Source: JACKHO01 sp041398745 (lineage in GTDB: Bacteria > Planctomycetota > Planctomycetia > Planctomycetales > Planctomycetaceae). From it: a stretch of 64,000 nucleotides of DNA. The DNA is taken from the NCBI GenBank assembly GCA_041398745.1, contig JAWKUB010000008.1:62001-126000 (forward strand), read 5' to 3'. Position 1 is the stretch's first letter; each line of letters opens with the position of its first letter. The notes under the pieces were generated by a model, which was not told the origin of the DNA, searched no databases, and worked only from the letters and a program-made list of their open reading frames with translations. Below are positions 17,750 to 25,951 of this stretch, piece after piece. The position numbers and the translations under genes were made by a program.

Positions 17750-17799
17750 TTGGGCCGGTCATTTCGCCGTCCGTTCACTCCTTGAACCCTCATTGAGAA

Positions 17800-19188
17800 A
17801 TGCTCGTGAACTCATATCGATTTGTATTTGCCTTCCTCGCACTGTTGTCTCTGGCCGCAGTCGCGACAGCCGAAACAGCCCAGCCGAACTTTCTAATTTT
17901 CATTGCAGATGACATGGCGTGGGATGATTGTGGGGCCTACGGGCATCCTTACATTCGCACGCCGAACATCGACCGCTTGGCGGAAGAGGGGATGCGGTTT
18001 GATCGCGCGTATCTTACCTGTTCCTCCTGCAGCCCGAGTCGCTGTTCCATTCTGACGGGACGCTATCCTCATGCGACGGGAGCAGCCGAACTGCATATGC
18101 CACTTCCAGCAGAGCAGGTGCTCATTGCCAGCCCGTTGCGTGAAGCAGGCTACTATACGGCGGCGGTTGGCAAATGGCATTTGGGGAACGCTGTCATCAA
18201 ACAGTTCGATTTGGTGAAGCAAGGCGGCGGTCCAGGCGGTGAAGGGGACTGGCTCCCCACGCTGAAAGACCGACCGCGCGACAAACCGTTCTTCTTCTGG
18301 TTCGCCTCGACCGATCCACACCGCGACTACAAACCCGGCGCGGTCGATCCTCCACATGAAAAGAGCGACACCATTGTCCCGCCCATTTTTCCCGACACCG
18401 ATCCCGTCCGCGGCGACCTCGCGTTGTACTATGATGAGATTTCGCGGTTCGATGAATTCATCGGACTCGTGCTTCAGGAACTGGAAGAGCAGGGCGTGGC
18501 GGACAACACGTTTGTGCTGGTCATCAGCGACAACGGTCGCCCCTTCCCGCGATGCAAGACCACCGTCTACGAAGATGGTGTCCATACGCCGTTCATTGTG
18601 CGGTATCCTCAGGGAATGTCGACGACAGGTGAAGTCTGCCGCCAACTTGTCAGCAGCGTGGACATTGTGCCCACGGTACTGGAACTGGCCGGACAACCGC
18701 CGCTGGCTTCGCATCAGGGGAAATCATTTGCGGCTGTGCTGAAAGACGTGAATGCCACCTCACGCGAGGCCTGCTTCTCGGAACACAACTGGCATGATTA
18801 CCAAGCGTTCGAACGCGCCGTCGTCACCAGCCGCTTCCGCTACGTCCGCAACTGGCAACCCCAACTCCCCGGCACTCCACCCGCCGATGCCGTCCGCTCC
18901 CCCACGCACTTGGAACTGCAGCGTCTGCGCGACGAAAACCTGCTGACGCCCGCCCTGGCCCATGTATTCACCACGCCCAGACCCGAAGAAGAACTCTACG
19001 ACATCACGGTCGATCCTCACTGCCTGAACAACCTCGCCGACAAACCGGTCTACGCCAAACGTCTCAGCGAACTCAAGAACCAACTGGCCGACTGGCAAGC
19101 CCAAACCCAAGACACCTTCCCCGGCACCGAAAACCTCACGCCCGATGGGTTTGATCGTGAGACGGGTTTGCGAGTGAAGAAGAATTGA
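17800..19188 (+). CDS. Secreted type I sulfatase
   Basis: The 462-residue protein has a signal peptide (MLVNSYRFVFAFLALLSLAA), metal-binding ADDMAWDD at 36-43, and the formylglycine motif CSPSRCSILTGRYPHATGA with C77 as the residue to be modified. It also has KWHLGN and the DNGRPFPR and YEDGVHTPFIVRYP segments of the alkaline-phosphatase-like fold. The set resembles heparan N-sulfatase-like (SGSH) members of family S1. Formylglycine-generating enzyme must come from elsewhere. It follows the propeller gene by 50 bp. Confidence 0.92.
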   Translation: MLVNSYRFVFAFLALLSLAAVATAETAQPNFLIFIADDMAWDDCGAYGHPYIRTPNIDRLAEEGMRFDRAYLTCSSCSPSRCSILTGRYPHATGAAELHMPLPAEQVLIASPLREAGYYTAAVGKWHLGNAVIKQFDLVKQGGGPGGEGDWLPTLKDRPRDKPFFFWFASTDPHRDYKPGAVDPPHEKSDTIVPPIFPDTDPVRGDLALYYDEISRFDEFIGLVLQELEEQGVADNTFVLVISDNGRPFPRCKTTVYEDGVHTPFIVRYPQGMSTTGEVCRQLVSSVDIVPTVLELAGQPPLASHQGKSFAAVLKDVNATSREACFSEHNWHDYQAFERAVVTSRFRYVRNWQPQLPGTPPADAVRSPTHLELQRLRDENLLTPALAHVFTTPRPEEELYDITVDPHCLNNLADKPVYAKRLSELKNQLADWQAQTQDTFPGTENLTPDGFDRETGLRVKKN

Positions 19189-19296
19189 ATGCTGACCGCT
19201 GCGCAGGAACGCGTATCCCGACTACCGACTGTCTTCGCCACCTAATGTGACGACTGCGACCGTTTCGATAATTCGCCCTGACCAAGGTTCTTCAAC

Positions 19297-19860
19297 ATGG
19301 CAAACGCAATTGACGAACTTGCTTCGATTCTCTTACCACCCGATTCACCGTACGGCACAGAAGTTGACTGGAAGCTCATCGAAAAAGAAGTTGGATTGAC
19401 ATTCCCATCAGACTATCGGGAACTCTGTAAACGGTATGGCAGTTTTGAATTTGGGAACACAATTTCAGTAATGCATCCACGGCAATCGTCGGGTTCATTT
19501 GCAACGCAAATGGCTGAATTGCTTGTCGATGTTATTGATGGGGTTGAAGGAGGAAGAGACAATCTTGAATATGAAAACTATCCAAGCATTCCCGGTTTGT
19601 TTCCGGTGATTTATACTGATAACAATCAGTTGGTCTGTTGGATCACTGAGGGAAAACCAGACGATTGGCCCTTAATCTATTGGTCGACCTGGGGCACGGT
19701 TGTTCAAAGTTTCGACCAATCGATTACCGAGTTCCTGGTCGGTTTACTGAATCTGACATCACCGCTTGTGCCGGATGAATTTGCTGCGAACTGGTTGGCA
19801 CTCGATGCACCAGAGCGACGGGCACGTGCTGTGCGACCAGACACAGATGTGTTGCAATGA
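19297..19860 (+). CDS. SUKH (SMI1/KNR4) family protein
   Basis: The 187-residue protein has the SUKH pattern: an N-terminal helix, then DWKLIEKEVGLTFPSDYREL (the common L..P.dY..f..), a central acidic region, and PVIYTDNNQLVCWITEG followed by WPLIYWSTWGTVVQSFDQSI. SUKH proteins in bacteria are frequently immunity proteins against polymorphic toxins; no toxin gene is adjacent here. It is the first gene of an accessory patch with palindromic repeats, and its base composition looks lower in GC than its neighbours. Confidence 0.78.
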   Translation: MANAIDELASILLPPDSPYGTEVDWKLIEKEVGLTFPSDYRELCKRYGSFEFGNTISVMHPRQSSGSFATQMAELLVDVIDGVEGGRDNLEYENYPSIPGLFPVIYTDNNQLVCWITEGKPDDWPLIYWSTWGTVVQSFDQSITEFLVGLLNLTSPLVPDEFAANWLALDAPERRARAVRPDTDVLQ

Positions 19861-19870
19861 GTTTCACCCT

Positions 19871-19896
19871 GGTTCCCAAGCTCCGGCTTGGGAATG
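19871..19896. repeat. REP-like palindrome, copy 1
   Basis: The arms CCCAAGC and GCTTGGG with flanks form the palindrome TTCCCAAGCTCCGGCTTGGGAA. About 30 bases after it (GGATTGCGGATTCG) are shared with the copy at 20539, so the repeated unit is about 55 bp. Confidence 0.75.
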
Positions 19897-19980
19897 CCTC
19901 GGATTGCGGATTCGCTACTCAAAGTCCTGTTTCTTAACTCGGCAAACTGCTTCAAGGCAGTAAACGTGTCCTGCGAAGTC

Positions 19981-20006
19981 GGTTCCCAAGCAGGAGCTTG
20001 GGAACC
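19981..20006. repeat. REP-like palindrome, copy 2
   Basis: GGTTCCCAAG and CTTGGGAACC are 10-bp arms around CAGGAG. It ends 14 bp before the ATG of the next gene, directly in front of its purine-rich ribosome binding site. Confidence 0.75.
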
Positions 20007-20020
20007 AGGGGGAAAAACTC

Positions 20021-20359
20021 ATGTCCAATTCTGGCAATGATTTTCAGCCAATGACTGACAGCCAATTCTCAGAGTGGACGGAGATTCGCTCTCGAGGCGA
20101 GGGTTACTTTCGCCGAAAGTGCTTTGTCACTAACTCTCTGATTTCTGGTGTTGCAATCGGAATCCTGGTAGCGATGATCTATACCGGTGTTTCCCCGAAG
20201 TGGGTACCGCTAATCGTGGCTGTTGGCGGAATCCCGGGCGCGCTTTTGCTTCCGTTCATGCTCCACTTCTTGATCGTGCCGATTCTTTGGGTGACGTACG
20301 AACAACAGTATGTGAAAACATTGCAGTTGCGTGAAATGGCGGAACCGCCTGAATCGTAG
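20021..20359 (+). CDS. Small membrane protein of unknown function
   Basis: A 112-residue protein with two predicted membrane helices (about 39-58 ISGVAIGILVAMIYTG and 66-92 LIVAVGGIPGALLLPF with LHFLIVPILWV). N- and C-termini are polar. AGGGGGA lies about 8 bases before the ATG, directly after a REP-like palindrome. No family is recognised. Confidence 0.55.
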   Translation: MSNSGNDFQPMTDSQFSEWTEIRSRGEGYFRRKCFVTNSLISGVAIGILVAMIYTGVSPKWVPLIVAVGGIPGALLLPFMLHFLIVPILWVTYEQQYVKTLQLREMAEPPES

Positions 20360-20408
20360 AACGAGTTTGTCCCATCAACGGATTGCGAACGCGAACCCAT
20401 TAAATCAC

Positions 20409-20531
20409 ATGACTGAGATCATCTACCTCAAGGGTGACGCAACGTAGCCTCAAACTAAAGGCACCAAGATCATTGCGCACGTCTTCAATGACCTTGGTGG
20501 TTGGGGCAAGGGCTTCGTACTTGCGATTTCA
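20409..20531 (+). pseudogene. Remnant of a macro-domain (ADP-ribose-binding) gene
   Basis: From the ATG at 20409 the frame reads MTEIIYLKGDAT, then a TAG at 20445, then PQTKGTKIIAHV and FNDLGGWGKGFVLAIS. This is the first third of a macro domain of the Poa1p-like sort (I..(K/G)GDAT......IIAHvcNd.GgWGkGFvlAlS). Homology stops at about 20531, eight bases before a REP-like palindrome at 20539. The gene therefore carries one stop and has lost about two thirds of its length. Intact relatives bind or hydrolyse ADP-ribose derivatives. Confidence 0.72.
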
Positions 20532-20538
20532 TCACCTG

Positions 20539-20562
20539 GTTCCCAAGCTCCGGCTTGGGAAC
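20539..20562. repeat. REP-like palindrome, copy 3
   Basis: GTTCCCAAGCTCCGGCTTGG continues to a perfect mirrored end at 20562. It sits at the broken end of the macro-domain remnant and shares 3' flanking bases with copy 1. Confidence 0.75.
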
Positions 20563-20662
20563 GCCCCGGATGGCGGATTCGATACTCATGTATCTGCTTC
20601 GCCACTTAGTTGAGGTCGACGCTCACTAACTTCCAGACGACGAACTTAACGGATGCCCATAA

Positions 20663-21073
20663 ATGAGCCATCATCAACTGTTCATGTCTTGGCGAAAAGG
20701 TGTTCCACAGCCGATCCCGATCGAACTGCTCCTTGACATTCTGAAGCGGCATGGAGGGCAAGTATCGGTGCCTGACGAAACGCATCTGTATGTCGCCTTT
20801 CCTGCTGTTGACGGTGACACTCGCATTGGAGACGACGGTTTGGTCACCTTCAATGAGGAGGGAGCCTTCGAATTTGGAATTGATCGCCCGAGATATCAAC
20901 CTGAATTCTATGCCTTGGCATTGGATCTGATTCAAACACTCGATCTATGCATGCTAATCAGTTCCGGCGAAGAAGCATTTGTGAGTCATCAAGATCGAAT
21001 CGCTGACCTACCGGCGCCATTAGTGGAAGTTGCTCATGTCGTTGAGACCATGGATGACTTCAGTAAAGGTTAA
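20663..21073 (+). CDS. Hypothetical protein in accessory patch
   Basis: The 136-residue acidic protein starts MSHHQLFMSWRKGVPQPIPI and has a mixed alpha/beta look (VPDETHLYVAFPAVDGDTRI, FYALALDLIQTLDLCMLISS). It has no signal peptide or membrane helix. The position after a SUKH gene and small unknowns is reminiscent of immunity-gene arrays, but I recognise no family. Confidence 0.55.
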   Translation: MSHHQLFMSWRKGVPQPIPIELLLDILKRHGGQVSVPDETHLYVAFPAVDGDTRIGDDGLVTFNEEGAFEFGIDRPRYQPEFYALALDLIQTLDLCMLISSGEEAFVSHQDRIADLPAPLVEVAHVVETMDDFSKG

Positions 21074-21357
21074 CGAACGCGGGCGGCCCCGATTTCATCG
21101 GGGCGGCGAAGCCGTTGGAGGTCTTGGTACTGACGTTCTATTCTATTGGAACGCGAACATTCAACAGAAGCCCTTGAGTGCCACGAGCCTGATTCAGCGG
21201 TCTTCATGGCCACGAAAAACACAGAAGTCGCCAAGACTCGTGAGCGTCTTTACGTGCCTATTCGTACTTTTCACGGCCAACTTCTCCGACAAAAGGCGTC
21301 TTGGGGATGACTTCTCCCATTCCCACAAACTATCATTGATGGGTTGATCCTCAAGTT
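21074..21357. other. Intergenic region with a short GC-rich hairpin
   Basis: The palindrome GCCCCGATTTCATCGGGGC at 21086-21104 follows the hypothetical gene closely. It may act as a weak terminator or be another dispersed repeat type. The rest of the 284 bp shows no gene. Confidence 0.45.
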
Positions 21358-21366
21358 GTGCCCACC

Positions 21367-23586
21367 ATGCATTCCTTCCTGCCTTCCATCCCGGCAACAC
21401 GTCTTGCGCAGCGCGGTCTGTTGCTGGCTGCCTTGTTTCTCGTTCTGAACTGCCAGCGCGGTTCTGGCGGGGAACGCGTCGACTTTGAACGAGATGTCCA
21501 GCCCGTGCTGACACGGTTTGGATGCAATTCCGGGCCCTGTCATGGAAAGCAGCGGGGGCAGAATGGATTCCAGCTTTCTCTTCGCGGTTTTGATTCCGAC
21601 TTTGACTATGCGGCACTTACCCACGAAGCGCTTTCGCGGCGCGTTGTACTCACACGTCCCGAGCAGAGCCTGCTTCTCAAGAAAGCGACGGGAGAACTGC
21701 CGCACGGCGGAGGCGTTCGTCTGGAACCGGACGGAGCCGAAGTTGCACTGTTGAAGGAATGGATTCTCCAGGGCGCAGCACGCTCCGTTCCCGGAACACC
21801 GGAGCTCGATCGAATCGAAGTAGCTCCCCAGGCACATCGGTTTCTCGATGACGCAACTCAAGCACTGAAAGTCACCGCCCACTACTCTGACGGTTCAACA
21901 CGTGACGTCACTTCGCTGGCGGCGTTTCAATCGAGCGAATCGGCAGTGGTCGGAGTCGATGAGACCGGAACTGTCAAACCGGGCGGCGTCATTGGAGAAG
22001 CGGCGGTTGTAGCACGGTACCAGGGGAAGTTTGCAATCTTTGAGGCAGCCGTGCCGCTGCCGGGAGAAGTGGACGACGCGTACTACCAGAATTTGCCCCG
22101 CAGCAATTATGTCGATGAACTTGTCTGGAACGGATTGGAGCGACTCGAACTCAAAGCATCTGAGCCCGCTCCTGAACACAAGTTTCTCCGCCGTGCTTAC
22201 ATCGACATCATTGGCCGTATGCCGACTGCGGCGGAGGCGCGGGCCTATCTGGACGACACCTCGCCCAGCAAACGCGAGTATCTGGTCGACCATTTGTTGA
22301 ACAGCCCCGAGTATGCTGAACACTGGGCGAACAAATGGGCGGACCTGCTCAGGCCGAATCCCTACCGTGTCGGAATCAAAACCACACTCAACTACGACCT
22401 CTGGATTCGAGAGTCGTTCCGCAAGAACAAACCGTACGATCAATTCGTCTACGAGTTGATTACTGCTCAGGGGAGCACGTTCCGAGACGGGAATGTCACG
22501 CTGTACCGCGACCGCCGTTCACCTGACGAATTGACAACCATTGTCAGCCAGCTGTTCCTGGGCATTCGCCTGGAGTGTGCCAAGTGCCACCATCATCCCA
22601 ACGAAGTATTTGGTCAGGAAGACTTCTATCAATTCGCAGCGTACTTCGCGAAAGTTGGTCGAAAAGGAACTGGCCTGTCGCCCCCGATTTCGGGCTCGGA
22701 AGAGTTCGTCTTCGCTGGTGACAAAGGAGAAGTTCGACATCCCCTGACCGACGAGGTACTCGAACCAAAGCCTTTGTTCGGTGAGGCACGAACCGCCGAG
22801 CCGAATGAGGACCTGCGTGTCCCCTTGGCCGAATGGATGACATCGAAAGAGAATCCGTTCTTCGCGCAAACCATGGCCAATCGAATTTGGGCCGACCTCA
22901 TGGGGCGTGGTCTCGTGGAACCTGTCGATGATTTGCGGGCCACGAATCCGGCTGTGAATGCTCCGTTGCTGACAGCACTGGGCCAGGAATTCAGCGAGCA
23001 GGGCTTCGACATCAAAAAACTGATTCGCCGTATCGTCCTGTCAGACGCTTACGCTCTCAGCTCTGTTCCGAACGAACGAAACATTGTCGATACCCGGTCC
23101 TATTCGCGGCGGTATCGGCAGCGGCTTCGAGCGGAAGTGTTGCTGGACTCCATTGCACGAATTACGGGAGTGCCGGAGTCATTTTCCGCCATGCCACCGG
23201 AATCGGAAGCACGCGAACTCTGGACGCACCGCATTAGTTCGCTATTCCTCGATGCCTACGGTCGGCCCGATCCCAACCAGGATCCCCCTTGCGAACGGAT
23301 GGAGGAGCCAACTGTGGTACAGACGCTCCATTTGATGAATTCGGAACAACTGTTCCAGAAGGTCACGTCCGACAAGGGACAGGCCGGCCAACTCGCCGCC
23401 AGCGAACGACCGCCGGCGGAACTGGTCGAAGAAATATACCTGTCAATCTACTCGCGACGACCATCGCCTGAGGAATTGCAGACTGCTGTCAAATTGTATG
23501 AAAATGAAGGTGCCGACCGTCGTCGGCTCACCGAAGATTTTATGTGGGCGCTCATGAATACTCCTGAGTTTGTGTTCAAAGACTGA
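21367..23586 (+). CDS. DUF1549/DUF1553 planctomycete secreted protein with cytochrome-like motifs
   Basis: Starting at the ATG at 21367 (or the GTG at 21358) gives about 739 residues with an N-terminal hydrophobic signal (LAQRGLLLAALFLVLNC). A PSCyt1-like part has CNSGPCHG, a C-x4-C-H version of the heme motif; a bacterial Ig-like part follows (SDGSTRDVTSLAAFQSSESA); then DUF1549 (EHKFLRRAYIDIIGRMPTA, WANKWADLLR) and a CAKCHHHP motif; then DUF1553 (ANRIWADLMGRGLVEPVDDL, TVVQTLHLMNSEQL). Such proteins are almost always paired with DUF1501 proteins, as here 35 bp downstream. Heme binding and function are not experimentally established for the family as far as I know. Confidence 0.9.
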   Translation: MHSFLPSIPATRLAQRGLLLAALFLVLNCQRGSGGERVDFERDVQPVLTRFGCNSGPCHGKQRGQNGFQLSLRGFDSDFDYAALTHEALSRRVVLTRPEQSLLLKKATGELPHGGGVRLEPDGAEVALLKEWILQGAARSVPGTPELDRIEVAPQAHRFLDDATQALKVTAHYSDGSTRDVTSLAAFQSSESAVVGVDETGTVKPGGVIGEAAVVARYQGKFAIFEAAVPLPGEVDDAYYQNLPRSNYVDELVWNGLERLELKASEPAPEHKFLRRAYIDIIGRMPTAAEARAYLDDTSPSKREYLVDHLLNSPEYAEHWANKWADLLRPNPYRVGIKTTLNYDLWIRESFRKNKPYDQFVYELITAQGSTFRDGNVTLYRDRRSPDELTTIVSQLFLGIRLECAKCHHHPNEVFGQEDFYQFAAYFAKVGRKGTGLSPPISGSEEFVFAGDKGEVRHPLTDEVLEPKPLFGEARTAEPNEDLRVPLAEWMTSKENPFFAQTMANRIWADLMGRGLVEPVDDLRATNPAVNAPLLTALGQEFSEQGFDIKKLIRRIVLSDAYALSSVPNERNIVDTRSYSRRYRQRLRAEVLLDSIARITGVPESFSAMPPESEARELWTHRISSLFLDAYGRPDPNQDPPCERMEEPTVVQTLHLMNSEQLFQKVTSDKGQAGQLAASERPPAELVEEIYLSIYSRRPSPEELQTAVKLYENEGADRRRLTEDFMWALMNTPEFVFKD

Positions 23587-23621
23587 GTGATACTCGCCCA
23601 CAAAATGTTGGGGAATTGCTG

Positions 23622-24953
23622 ATGAACGTACTTAAGAACTGCCAGGGCGTTACCCGACGCCGTTGCCTGCAACTGGGACTTGGCACAGCTCTCGGAGCTG
23701 GATTTGCTGACCTCCTCCGTTTGCGATCGGAAGCCGCGTCTCCCATTGCCGGGGGACGTGTTGTCGCCAAAAGCTGTATTCTTATTTGGCTCGATGGCGG
23801 TCCCACGCACTACGAAACGTTCGATCCGAAGCCAGCTGCGCCGACGGAAATCCGGGGGGAATTCTTTCCCATCGACACAGCCGTCCCCGGCGCACAATTC
23901 TCGGAGCACATGCGGCAGTTGGCCAAAATGGCTGACAAGCTGGCCATCATTCGCTCCATTCGGCACGAACAAGGGAACCACGGTGCTGGTAACCACTACA
24001 TGATGACCGGAGCACCGCCGCGAATTCCGGTCGGCTGTGGTGCGTTCGTCAGTTTCCATCCCAGCTATGGCTCGGTGACGGCGCATCATCGCGGTCACCA
24101 GAACGGATTGCCCGCCTACTTCTCCATGCCCTCCATGACGCGGTCTGGCGGCCCGAATTTTCTGGGTGCTCAGTTTGCTCCGTTTGTCGTCCCGAATGAT
24201 CCCAACAGCTCCAGCTTCCGCGTGCGTGACGTTGCCTTGCCGAGCGGACTCGATGGCGAACGGTTCAACCATCGCCGCGATTTGCGAAGCGTGGTTGACC
24301 AGCTTCCTCGTTTCCAAGAGCGGGCGGCAGGCGACCCGGTTCTCGCACTCGATGAATACTACCAGCAGGGATACAACCTTATTGCGTCGGAAGACGCCCA
24401 ACTCGCGTTCGATATCCATGCCGAAAAAGACGAGGTCCGCGAGCGGTATGGCCGGAATTCATTTGGACAGCGTGCCTTGCTCGCCCGTCGACTGGTCGAA
24501 GCGGGTGTGCCGTTCATTACGTTGAATGAAGGGGGATGGGACCACCACCGCGACCTGTTCAGCACCTGCAAGAAACGACTTCCCGAAGTCGACAATACAG
24601 TTGCGACCTTGATTAGCGACTTGGAAGAACGCGGGATGCTCGACGAAACCTTGGTCGTCGTGCTTGGAGAGTTTGGCCGCACACCGAAAATCAACAAAGA
24701 CGCCGGACGCGACCACTGGTCGAATGCCATGTCGGTCCTGATGGCTGGCGGGCGCACTCCTGGAGGTACCATTGTCGGTGCGACCGATCCTCAAGGCTAT
24801 TCGGCGGTCGACCGCGTCCTCTCGCCCGAGAATTTCGCGTCGACCATTTACTCCAAGCTCGGCATCGATCCCGATTCGGTACTCTACTCCGCCCAGGGCC
24901 GACCCGCGCACCTGGTGAGTGACCCCACTCCCATTGCCGAACTCATGGGCTAG
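23622..24953 (+). CDS. DUF1501 protein with Tat signal
   Basis: I take the ATG at 23622, giving 443 residues. The N-terminus has a twin-arginine motif (TRRRCLQLGLGTALGAGF). The DUF1501 pattern is clear: ILIWLDGGPTHYETFDPKP, GNHGAGNHYMMTG, LNEGGWDHH and VVLGEFGRTPKIN with GRDHW. The fold is sulfatase/alkaline phosphatase-like and the metal-site residues D, H and E are visible, but the substrate is unknown. It forms a pair with the DUF1549/DUF1553 gene. Confidence 0.92.
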   Translation: MNVLKNCQGVTRRRCLQLGLGTALGAGFADLLRLRSEAASPIAGGRVVAKSCILIWLDGGPTHYETFDPKPAAPTEIRGEFFPIDTAVPGAQFSEHMRQLAKMADKLAIIRSIRHEQGNHGAGNHYMMTGAPPRIPVGCGAFVSFHPSYGSVTAHHRGHQNGLPAYFSMPSMTRSGGPNFLGAQFAPFVVPNDPNSSSFRVRDVALPSGLDGERFNHRRDLRSVVDQLPRFQERAAGDPVLALDEYYQQGYNLIASEDAQLAFDIHAEKDEVRERYGRNSFGQRALLARRLVEAGVPFITLNEGGWDHHRDLFSTCKKRLPEVDNTVATLISDLEERGMLDETLVVVLGEFGRTPKINKDAGRDHWSNAMSVLMAGGRTPGGTIVGATDPQGYSAVDRVLSPENFASTIYSKLGIDPDSVLYSAQGRPAHLVSDPTPIAELMG

Positions 24954-25099
24954 AACAGTTTGACCAACCGTTTGGGCAGGCGCCTTTTTGCGAAGTTGCG
25001 TTGAGATGGTTGAACGTGGCGACGCCACGGTTGAGATAGTTGAGAATTGAGAAACGCGATGGGAAGAACACTCTCATACACCGGACAATTGGAGTTTCC

Positions 25100-25783
25100 A
25101 TGACAAGTCGATTGGCTCTGGCTCTCCTGATTGTTTGCGGCACTGCATCTGTGTCGCGAGCGGAAGATGCCGACGGCAAAGCACTCCCGAAAGTTCTGCT
25201 GCTGGGCGACTCCATTCGGCTGAGCTATACCGAATTTGTCACTCAACAACTCGATGGCAAAGCCGTCATCGTTTCGCATAAGGCAAACGGCGGTGATTCG
25301 ACAAATACATTGTCGCATCTAACCGAGTGGGCCATTAAGGTTCAGCCCGACGTCATCCACTTCAATTGCGGCATTCACGACACCAAGTGGTTCGAGAAGG
25401 ACCAGCGGTTTCAGGTCTCGCCGGATCAGTACGCGGACAACCTGCGGACCATCGTCAAACGCCTGCGGGAAGAGACATCGGCGAAACTCTTCTTTGCGAC
25501 GACGACACCCATTCTCGATGAACGTGCCGCCGCAGCCCGTGAAGGACGCGATTACGCTCTGAAGAACGCAAGTATTCAGCAGTACAACGACATCGCACGC
25601 AAGGTCATGGCGGAACTGAACGTTCCAGTCAACGATTTGAATGCCGCGCTTACCGGTGCGGATCTCCCGGTTGACAAACTCATCGGGGATGACGGAGTCC
25701 ATCTGACCCCGGCCGGACGCGAACTGGCAGGACAGACCGTTGCAACGTTTCTGCAGATGCAGCTTGTTCGAGTCGCTGACTGA
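25100..25783 (+). CDS. Secreted SGNH/GDSL hydrolase
   Basis: From the ATG at 25100, with GGAG 8 bases upstream, the 227-residue product has a signal peptide (MTSRLALALLIVCGTASVSRA). The SGNH blocks are LLGDSIRLSY (catalytic Ser), NGGDSTNT, HFNCGIHD and GDDGVHLTPAG (Asp/His). This family removes acyl or acetyl groups, often from carbohydrates. It follows the DUF1501 gene by 146 bp. Confidence 0.88.
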   Translation: MTSRLALALLIVCGTASVSRAEDADGKALPKVLLLGDSIRLSYTEFVTQQLDGKAVIVSHKANGGDSTNTLSHLTEWAIKVQPDVIHFNCGIHDTKWFEKDQRFQVSPDQYADNLRTIVKRLREETSAKLFFATTTPILDERAAAAREGRDYALKNASIQQYNDIARKVMAELNVPVNDLNAALTGADLPVDKLIGDDGVHLTPAGRELAGQTVATFLQMQLVRVAD

Positions 25784-25836
25784 GTGGCGTGAATCTGCGA
25801 GAGACAATGGGCGCGTCCGGCTGCATCATGGCATTT

Positions 25837-25865
25837 CTTCTCCCCCCAATCCTTGGGGGGAGAAG
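25837..25865. repeat. Perfect 13-bp hairpin, C/G-rich dispersed-repeat type
   Basis: CTTCTCCCCCCAA (25837-25849) and its complement (25853-25865) enclose only TCC. It precedes a CCCTCACCCCGGCCCTCTCC tract which, in the complementary sense, reappears after the IS at about 27283-27296. This tract was the target of the IS insertion. Confidence 0.7.
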
Positions 25866-25951
25866 ATGGCCGACAGGCCAGATGAGGGGGGCGAACGTTG
25901 CCAGCGCATCAAACCCGAAGAGTTTGTCCCCCTCACCCCGGCCCTCTCCCC

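Noticed and set aside
17060..18714. Minus-strand frames under the propeller and sulfatase genes
   Set aside because: Shadows of two well supported plus-strand genes.
23448..24419. Open frame of 323 codons antisense to the DUF1501 gene
   Set aside because: Covers the conserved DUF1501 coding strand and ends in the DUF1549/DUF1553 gene; no protein-like pattern.
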